This document shows positions 57,851-64,000 of a stretch of 64,000 nt of DNA, in pieces. The notes beneath the pieces were generated by a model. The model saw only the letters and a list, made by a program, of their open reading frames with translations, was not told the origin of the DNA and did not search any database. How positions within the stretch are numbered: position 1 is the stretch's first letter; each line of letters opens with the position of its first letter. The DNA lies in assembly GCA_950295325.1 (NCBI GenBank), contig OX485805.1:25533501-25597500 (forward strand), written 5' to 3'. The position numbers were made by a program, and so were the translations under genes. Origin of the DNA: Polytrichum commune (taxonomy: Eukaryota > Streptophyta > Polytrichopsida > Polytrichales > Polytrichaceae).

Positions 57851-58150
57851 CCAATAATTGTCTTATCGGAAAGTGAAAGTGGATTTCACATGTAATAAAG
57901 GCGTATTCAACTCGTGATTGATATCTTGTACATGTATTGGAGGCATTCATCACATTAAGCTAGAAAACTTAGTATAAATACATGAGTCCATTTTCTAGCA
58001 TGCAATTAGTACATATACATTTTATTTCTTATTTCTTTATAAACTTCTCGTATATAGGGAGTTTAATTTCATAGTGACCCACGCACATCATTAAGGTTCC
58101 CAATGAAGAGTCCATCCCCAGGGGGCTTGGGACCCCATATGAACCGGCCC
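56982..58150. mobile_element. Second PIF/Harbinger-type element nested inside copy c
   Basis: Begins GGGCCAGTTCACACAGGATC and ends GGACCCCATATGAACCGGCCC. TTA flanks it on both sides (56979-56981 and 58151-58153). It is 1169 bp long with no transposase. It is related to 4465-4840 (shared CCTAAGTCCCAAGTTGC). Confidence 0.85.
57789..57851. repeat. Poly(A) tract followed by (CAA)n
   Basis: A run of 32 A (57789-57820) followed directly by ten CAA units (57821-57850), inside the nested element. Confidence 0.95.
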
Positions 58151-58842
58151 TTAGAATGCAATGGTCATGAGCCTTTAGTCTCGTGTGGGAAGTGGCGCTT
58201 AGGTGGTCCCCACTCGTTATAAAATTCTTCCACTTCACCGTCATCGTGCACTATTTTTCACGGTCTTTGAGGATTGTGATAATGGGTTGCCATGTGTATA
58301 GGTTCCATTGGTTGTGTGACCCACCGTTGAATGAGCAAGGGCACTCCGGTGTCTCTTTCTACTTGCAAAGGGGCATTAGTTAAAGCTTGTACAATACAAT
58401 ATGTGGCCACTCTCGGAAACTAGAGTCTTGTTGTTGGCCGAGAGGGAGTTTCTTGGCTCTGACCCATATCATGAGATAGAGGCATTTTGGAGACTGTCTT
58501 TGAGTGGTAATAAATAGGGTCCGGGTAGTGCATGTTAGGATCAGTGATCAAGGAGATTTTTGGGCATAATTGGTCGAGATCCTAGTGTTTCCAAGTCCAA
58601 CTGGTTATATGTTGACATCCTTCAGTTTTCCTTTATTAAATTGGGGTATATTCTATAAATTCTTCTAAAATGATCGGTACTTTTCCTACAGTCTTGAACT
58701 TCAACCAGTTATTTCTCAAACTCAACCGGTTCATCTGTGATTAACAACCGATTCTCTCCGATCATAGGTTAGAATGGAATGAATAAGGTTTGGTGAAGCT
58801 CATTGAAAGCTCAGTGAAATTGTCAATGCAATATGAAAAGAG

Positions 58843-59061
58843 CTACACTAAATATTATATCTAGTGTCACTTACTATTTGGAGTTACATAATGTTGTTGT
58901 GTTTCTTGTTTTTTTAACCACCAATTAAAGATGTGAATGTTCTATAATGTCCAAATAATCAATTCGACTTTTGTTGGTAGGAAAACGAGATGTACAACAA
59001 ATTGTTATAGCATTGCGTAATTCCAAATAGTAAGTGATCCTAAATACGATATTTAGTGTGG
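58843..59061. mobile_element. Short MITE, second copy of the 1017-1226 family
   Basis: Inverted ends CTACACTAAATATTATATCT and (reversed) CCACACTAAATATCGTATTT extend about 45 bp through TCACTTACTATTTGGA. It is 219 bp long with a non-coding interior. Confidence 0.8.
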
Positions 59062-59252
59062 TAATTAAAGACAATTACTTTTGAAATGTCATTTTAGGAC
59101 TTCGCCTCTCGTGGCAAAGCCGCATTCCCTTGTTGCTTATAACGCACCTTTCATCCATCCATGTTAAGATGAGAGACCTGTATGTATAGGTTTGTGGTTG
59201 ACTTTCATCTCGAGTGTGTATGGCAAGAGTAACTTGGAGTTCTTGAAATTAC

Positions 59253-59379
59253 ACTAAATCATCTTATTAATATGAGTGGAAAATCATTGTGGAAATAATA
59301 AACATGGGCCATTCTAATTGTCTAGTCAAGGCAGAAACAACCTAGCCCTTTCCTTCGGGTTCTGTTGAGACTTTCTACT
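59253..59379. mobile_element. Truncated MITE interrupted by the palindrome
   Basis: AATTACACTAAATCATC ... GTCTAGTCAAGGCAGAAACA corresponds to the left third of the element at 56029. The sequence then changes abruptly at the start of the palindrome. Confidence 0.55.
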
Positions 59380-60652
59380 GGAGGACGTTAAGTCCCCCCC
59401 CCCCCCCCCCCCAAGGGGCAGCCGCCCATCCAAAAAATCAAGATTTTATGGACCCAATCGAAAATTGTTGCCCGCCCGCCCAACTTCAAGAAAACCATTG
59501 TCCTTGCATTCTTGAAGGCCAGTTATCCACAAATCCCGTATTGAGGGCACTTCACCTTCAAGGTCCCAAATCCAATATATATGTTCACTTTCATTGACTA
59601 CATAAGCAATTGACTGGGATTTCATTTTCAAAGTGAAACCGCCAATCAACCATGTAATTAATTTGGAAGTCAAAAATATTACAAAGCCCTCATTAGCACT
59701 GAGGTTGTAATTTTTGTTACCATTGAAAGGGTCTTTGTCATTCTAAAATGGAACTAAAATTAGTGATTTAAAATAATATGTTAAATACTATATATTTTTA
59801 GTATTTTATAAATTTTTAGTTAATACCTTCTACTTTCACGAAGTTTTCATATGCATTCAAACTAATTAAGTGTGATTAGAAGTAGTTTATTCTAATTAAT
59901 CTTGATTAATCCTAATGAAGCCCAATTAGATCAGAAAGCAAGCTTACCAAATTAATTAATCGTAATTAATTATTAAATGTACTTACTGAGATTAATCCTG
60001 ATTTACTGGAATGAATTCCAGTAAATATATTTTATAAAATAATTAGGCTTAATCAATTTGGCAAGCATACTTTCTGATTTAACAGGGCTTAATTAGGATT
60101 AATCATATTAATTAGACTTAGTTACATTTAATCACACTTAATTGATTTAATTGCGTGTGAAAACTTTGAGAAAGTAGAAGGTACTAACCAAAATATTTAA
60201 AAATACTAAAACATTATAGTATTTAACATATTAATTTAAATCACTAATTTTAGTTCCATTTTAGAATGACGAAGACCCTTTCAATGGTAACAAAATTTAC
60301 AACCTCGGTGCTAATGAGGGTTTTGTAATATTTTTTACTTTCAAATTAATTACATGGTTTATTGGCGGTTTCACTTTGAAAATGAAATCCCAGTCAATTG
60401 CTTATTTAGTCAATGGAAGTGAACATATGTATTGGATTTGGGACCTTGAAGGTGAAGTGCACTCAATACGGGATTTGTGGATAACTGGCCTTCAAGAATG
60501 CAAGGACAATGGTTTTTTCGAAGTTGGGCAAGCGGGCAACAATTTTTGGTCGGGTCCAGAAAATCTTCAGTTTTTGGTTGGGCGGCTGCCCCTGCCCGAA
60601 TATTCCTCCCCTGCAAAGTTCATGGGGTGGAGGGGGGAACTTAACGTCCTCC
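59380..60652. mobile_element. 1.27-kb near-perfect palindrome (foldback element)
   Basis: The two halves are inverted copies along nearly their whole length, ending in GGAGGACGTTAAGT on each side. The axis lies at 60013/60014, inside TTTACTGGAAT-GA-ATTCCAGTAAA. By eye the outer 200 bp of the arms are roughly 95 percent identical. The sequences just outside, CTTTCTACT (59371-59379) and CTTCCTACC (60653-60661), agree at 7 of 9 positions, compatible with a 9-bp Mutator-type target duplication. There is a C-run at 59394-59412. Each arm carries the same short open frame (WIWDLEGEV...), which I regard as incidental. Confidence 0.9.
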
Positions 60653-60661
60653 CTTCCTACC

Positions 60662-61686
60662 CATGATCCCCATGCTTAAATAGACTAAAACAAATAAGAT
60701 ATTGTCTATTTCTTGGCTTCTAGATCCCTTGTTATAAATCTCCCATCTCAAGTTGTAGAGGTGTGAGGGGGTAAGAGATAACTTATTCAATTTCAAAGGT
60801 ATGCCGTAAAGCAAACAATATGCTATTTTTTTAATTCCAATTAGCTTATAAAACACAAATTATGAAGTGTTCATACTTGCAAAATTGTTGTGTTCTCAAT
60901 TATCCTCAGGCATTGGAATGGCTTAAATTGGGCCCCTCCATGCACAAAATAGCGTATTTCAACTACATAATTTCAAGTTTATATGATTGAGTCAAAAGTG
61001 ACCCTATCTAAAAAATTATGTTGTTTTCGAAACACACTTTTCAGATTTTATTTTCTCCTTTAGATAAGATAGTGTGTAAAATAAGGTTCCAAACCCATAA
61101 ATATATAACACATGATTTTTGAACTACAATTTTATGAGGTCCACATAATATATGTAGTTGGCCATACATTGAGACACTATGTCCTTTAAGGGTTTTGAAT
61201 TTGAAACCGGAATCGATTTCAATGTTTGGATAATGAATGTGTATGGATGTCCACCACATTGGTGATCATGTTGTCATATTGCTCTAACTTTTGAGGAGTT
61301 GCCTGGTAGTATGCTATAATAGAGGCGTGTATGCTAGATTAGGACCCCATTGGCAATGTATAGGGTACCACAATTACGATAAAGCTAGGATTGAATTTCG
61401 ATCGGGCCGGACCCAAAAGTGCAATAACACATGTCCTAGTTTTGAGTGCTAAAGTGAAGAGAATTGAGTAATTAAAATGAGCGGTTATGGGAGACTATGG
61501 ACATTGGCAATATGTTCAAGCCAACTTTTTGCTTCAAAAATTTGCAATCATCTCAATTCAAGGAATAAAATTACCGAGAAATTTGAAGTCCTCCTAATGT
61601 CTATCTTCCTACACGGGAGAAAATTGCAATGCCTTATACTTCTCCGAATTTGGTGCAAAATCTTTGAAGTGATCAATTATGGCTCT
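60662..61686. other. Intergenic, nothing recognised
   Basis: AT-rich. The ORF 61477-61740 (87 codons) overlaps the next MITE and has no known domain. Confidence 0.45.
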
Positions 61687-62062
61687 ACTCTAGATTTTGT
61701 ATTTAGTGTCACCAATTCTAGTTCTATTGCTCAATTCTAATTGCATCACCACCACTAAATGGAAACCTACATTACATGTCATTCCTTGGATAAAGATTAG
61801 GCATTAAAAATTTACAATTTTGCAGATATTGTCACTTACTAAGTGATTTTTCATCCAAATTTCAATCATCCATAACGATATTTCATCATAGAAATGTCAG
61901 GATGCAAAATGTACTTAACTTTGTTTAAACAATGGGCACTTGAATGAACTAAAGTGAAGTTGGGATGACTTACCTTGTAGACTTATCATTAAAAACGTCA
62001 TGAGAAAAGCTACCACAGTGACATAAAATACCATACGACACCAAATACAATATTTAGTGTAC
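61687..62062. mobile_element. MITE family B, copy 2
   Basis: Right end AATATTTAGTGTAC and the internal blocks GTCACTTACTAAGTGA and CATCCAAATTTCAATCATCC are shared with 6573-6952. The left end is degraded. Confidence 0.7.
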
Positions 62063-63384
62063 TATTTTCATGCCCAAATTTGTAATTGGTGGGCCACAAG
62101 AAAATCGTCAATTTCGCCCATGAATGACCTAAAGGTGGGTGAGCCACTTATGAGCCGTCAACAAAGAGAGTGCAATAGTGCCATTGAGTAGGTCATGTAT
62201 GAAAAGCAATAATATGTGACATTAAGTATAAAAGAATACCAGCTTGACCATTCTTGATACAGATGTAAGAAGGATGCAAGAATGCTTTAAGAAAAGCACC
62301 AACTTTGCCCAATCACAAATGACTCATCAAAGATCTATCCACTCAACAAATTTGTGTAAGTGATTCACAAAGGAGACACAACACCTTCATTTGATAGAAA
62401 ACTATCGCTCACAATAAGGCTGATTTTGTTATGATTTTCACCTAACAATCCAGCATCAATGGAAATCCCTAGTGAAGAGTGAAAAGCTCGTTTCTTTAAA
62501 CAAATTTGCATATGGGTTGCATATGAATCTATTAATTTATTGATAAAAGAAACTGTAGAGCCAATCGTCTCAACGTAATCAACATCTGTCTACCCTAGAT
62601 CTTCTCAAATTCTACATCATGCATACAAACTTTGAAACTCCACTTAGTATTGATAAGGCACCTCAGTATCATGGTTGACAGCTAAGCTATAAGATTGATA
62701 GGATGTGAATGAAAAATACACATTTGTTAAACCAAGAAATTGGTATGTGAACCTTGTCGTCTACGTATATGCTTGAGCATGTTCACCAAGGATGCTTAGC
62801 ACGGAGCTGAAAAGGACCCATCATAAACATATGGCAAGTATAGAGAAGAAAATGGCTGAGAATTGGAAACTAAAGCCTTCCGACTACTGAATCGTCTGCA
62901 GGCATGATAAAAAAGAGCGTGCAGAAAACACATTATTGTATCACATGTCCAAAGGCATAAATATGTTGCTGCATCTTACTCTGTCCTGGTTGATTGGCCA
63001 GCCTACATATAGAAGGCCTCAACTTCTTACATACTACGGACACCTAACCAATATCGAATGCAAATGCAAATGCAACATTGCTAAGAGATTCACAACACAG
63101 ATGTGCAATATACGCTTGATGTTAATCACCCGAATAGCTCAGCTTACTGACAAAACCTCTAGAGCCTCAACATTTGTCCCAGTACCCAAAAACCTTAGGC
63201 CAGTATGACTGCCAATATTAGTAATTTCAAGAATAGTAGCCTAGAGGATATGACAGTAGAAGGTAGAACCTATTTATCTGGACCAAGCCAGATGTGCTCC
63301 ATGCACACAAACAACATAATAGTGACCTATGGAATGTACAGAAATGTTAAGGCATCACCCACAGTTAGACATCATCATAATCAC
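62063..63384. other. 3' side of RAD23; no separate gene seen
   Basis: Should contain the last RAD23 intron, a short last exon and the 3' UTR. One candidate last exon on the minus strand begins after CCTGCAG at about 62901 (GACGATTCAGTAGTC, stop TAG near 62875), but this is weak. The rest is AT-rich non-coding sequence. Confidence 0.35.
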
Positions 63385-64000
63385 CTGCATGTTCCAAAAG
63401 ATAGTTGGCAGCTAGTTGCTCGTTTTTATCACACGCAAGGAATGCTTCAATTACAAGTGCCCGATCAAAGCCCATACCCTCCAACTGATCCAGCAAACAA
63501 CAACATCAGCTTTTGAATTCTGGACTTCCCAACAAAGATGAGGACCTGACATACATCTTCCACATGTCTGGTATAAGACACTCTGCAGATTTTACAGCAA
63601 AAAGATAAGACCCAGAAACACAGTTGCAAAGATAGTCATTCAGACAGATATTACAGGCAAACCATGGACACACACAAAGGGAGAGCTAAGTACCCGGTCA
63701 ATGGCTTCCCTTTCTTCAGGAGTAACATTGATTGACTGTGGCATCCCTCCAGCAAGTTGTCCCAAAATGTCCCTGTAATATCCACATCATGTGTACATCA
63801 AGTTCTAGCAAAGTGAACACCCATGCTGGTTACAAACTGAGACTATTAATTGTCTAGGCTTTGACCTCAACGTGAAAATCATAGTATACCTCAAACAAGA
63901 CATTCTTACTACTGAACGTAACCATGGACATTAGGATATTATTGGCAGTGAGCTGCACGTACCCTTCACCACCTTCACCACCAGCCTCATTGATGAGGCG
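63385..64000 (-). CDS. RAD23: RAD23 ubiquitin-receptor protein, C-terminal part (runs off the window)
   Basis: RAD23 shuttles ubiquitinated proteins to the proteasome and supports XPC/RAD4 in nucleotide-excision repair. Three consecutive coding exons on the minus strand are visible: 64000-63963 ([13 protein letters not shown], the end of the XPC-binding/STI1 region), 63772-63694 ([13 protein letters not shown], then [10 protein letters not shown]) and 63484-63385 ([20 protein letters not shown], then AANYLLEHA, the second UBA domain with its MGF loop). Splice phases match exactly (GG/GTACGT, CGG/GTACTT, CAG/GTGATT donors). The N-terminal ubiquitin-like domain and first UBA domain must lie beyond the right edge. 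The last few codons lie further left and are not firmly placed. Confidence 0.93.

Larger units (their letters stand above)
56694..58198. mobile_element. Tourist-like MITE copy c, split by a nested element
   Basis: Starts GGGCCATTTTTCACACATGAG after TTA (56691-56693) and ends CTCGTGTGGGAAGTGGCGC before TTA (58199-58201). The two halves (56694-56978 and 58154-58198) match copies a and b continuously, for example ACCAATGAGAG then GAATGCAATGGTCATG. The 1.17 kb between them is the second element. Confidence 0.85.

Noticed and set aside
59446-60666. Matching ORFs in the two palindrome arms (75 and 96 codons) as a conserved gene
   Set aside because: Their similarity follows from the palindrome itself. 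The diverged arms at 1-386 and 44560-44960 do not keep the frame.

Overview
The window looks like nuclear DNA of a land plant. The evidence is a TIR-NB-LRR resistance gene, a plastid-type PII gene (GLB1) with a transit-peptide-like leader, the 3' end of a RAD23 gene, a KIN-12-type kinesin fragment, GT-AG introns of roughly 90-970 bp, a chromodomain Ty3/gypsy element and Tourist-like MITEs. Gene density is very low: three credible host genes and one host pseudogene in 64 kb. I cannot name the species. A seedless plant (bryophyte, lycophyte or fern) would fit, but that is only an impression.

Layout. 1-20 kb is almost entirely transposon debris: one arm of a palindromic repeat, Tourist-like MITEs (475-976, 4465-4840, 7256-7764), smaller MITEs, a tRNA-derived SINE candidate, and two large TG...CA elements with perfect 5-bp target duplications (1273-4368, 14795-17167). 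A third such element (20049-22248) lies beside a nearly complete, recently inserted chromovirus (22338-28683; 348-bp LTRs differing at 3 sites, GGCAT target duplication, three in-frame stops). A fourth (30071-32028) sits just downstream of the TIR-NB-LRR gene on the minus strand (36480-32042).

36.5-47 kb holds a truncated duplicate of the 3' end of that resistance gene, tandem duplications, a degenerate gypsy integrase relic, a run of covarying short hairpins (43.06-43.33 kb), and a 1.3-kb inverted-repeat element carrying 187-bp tandem repeats. 47.6-49.2 kb is a KIN-12-like motor pseudogene whose exons are still recognisable. GLB1 occupies 55570-52316 (minus) in nine exons, including a 28-nt microexon, and reconstructs exactly to 249 codons plus stop. 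56.6-58.2 kb is a MITE nested in a MITE, and 59.38-60.65 kb is a 1.27-kb near-perfect palindrome. RAD23 (minus) runs off the right edge.

Functionally the host genes are unrelated: pathogen sensing (TNL), plastid nitrogen/carbon sensing (GLB1) and ubiquitin shuttling (RAD23). The dominant story is layered transposition. Several insertions can be ordered by nesting, and one is supported by an empty site in a paralogous segment inside the window.
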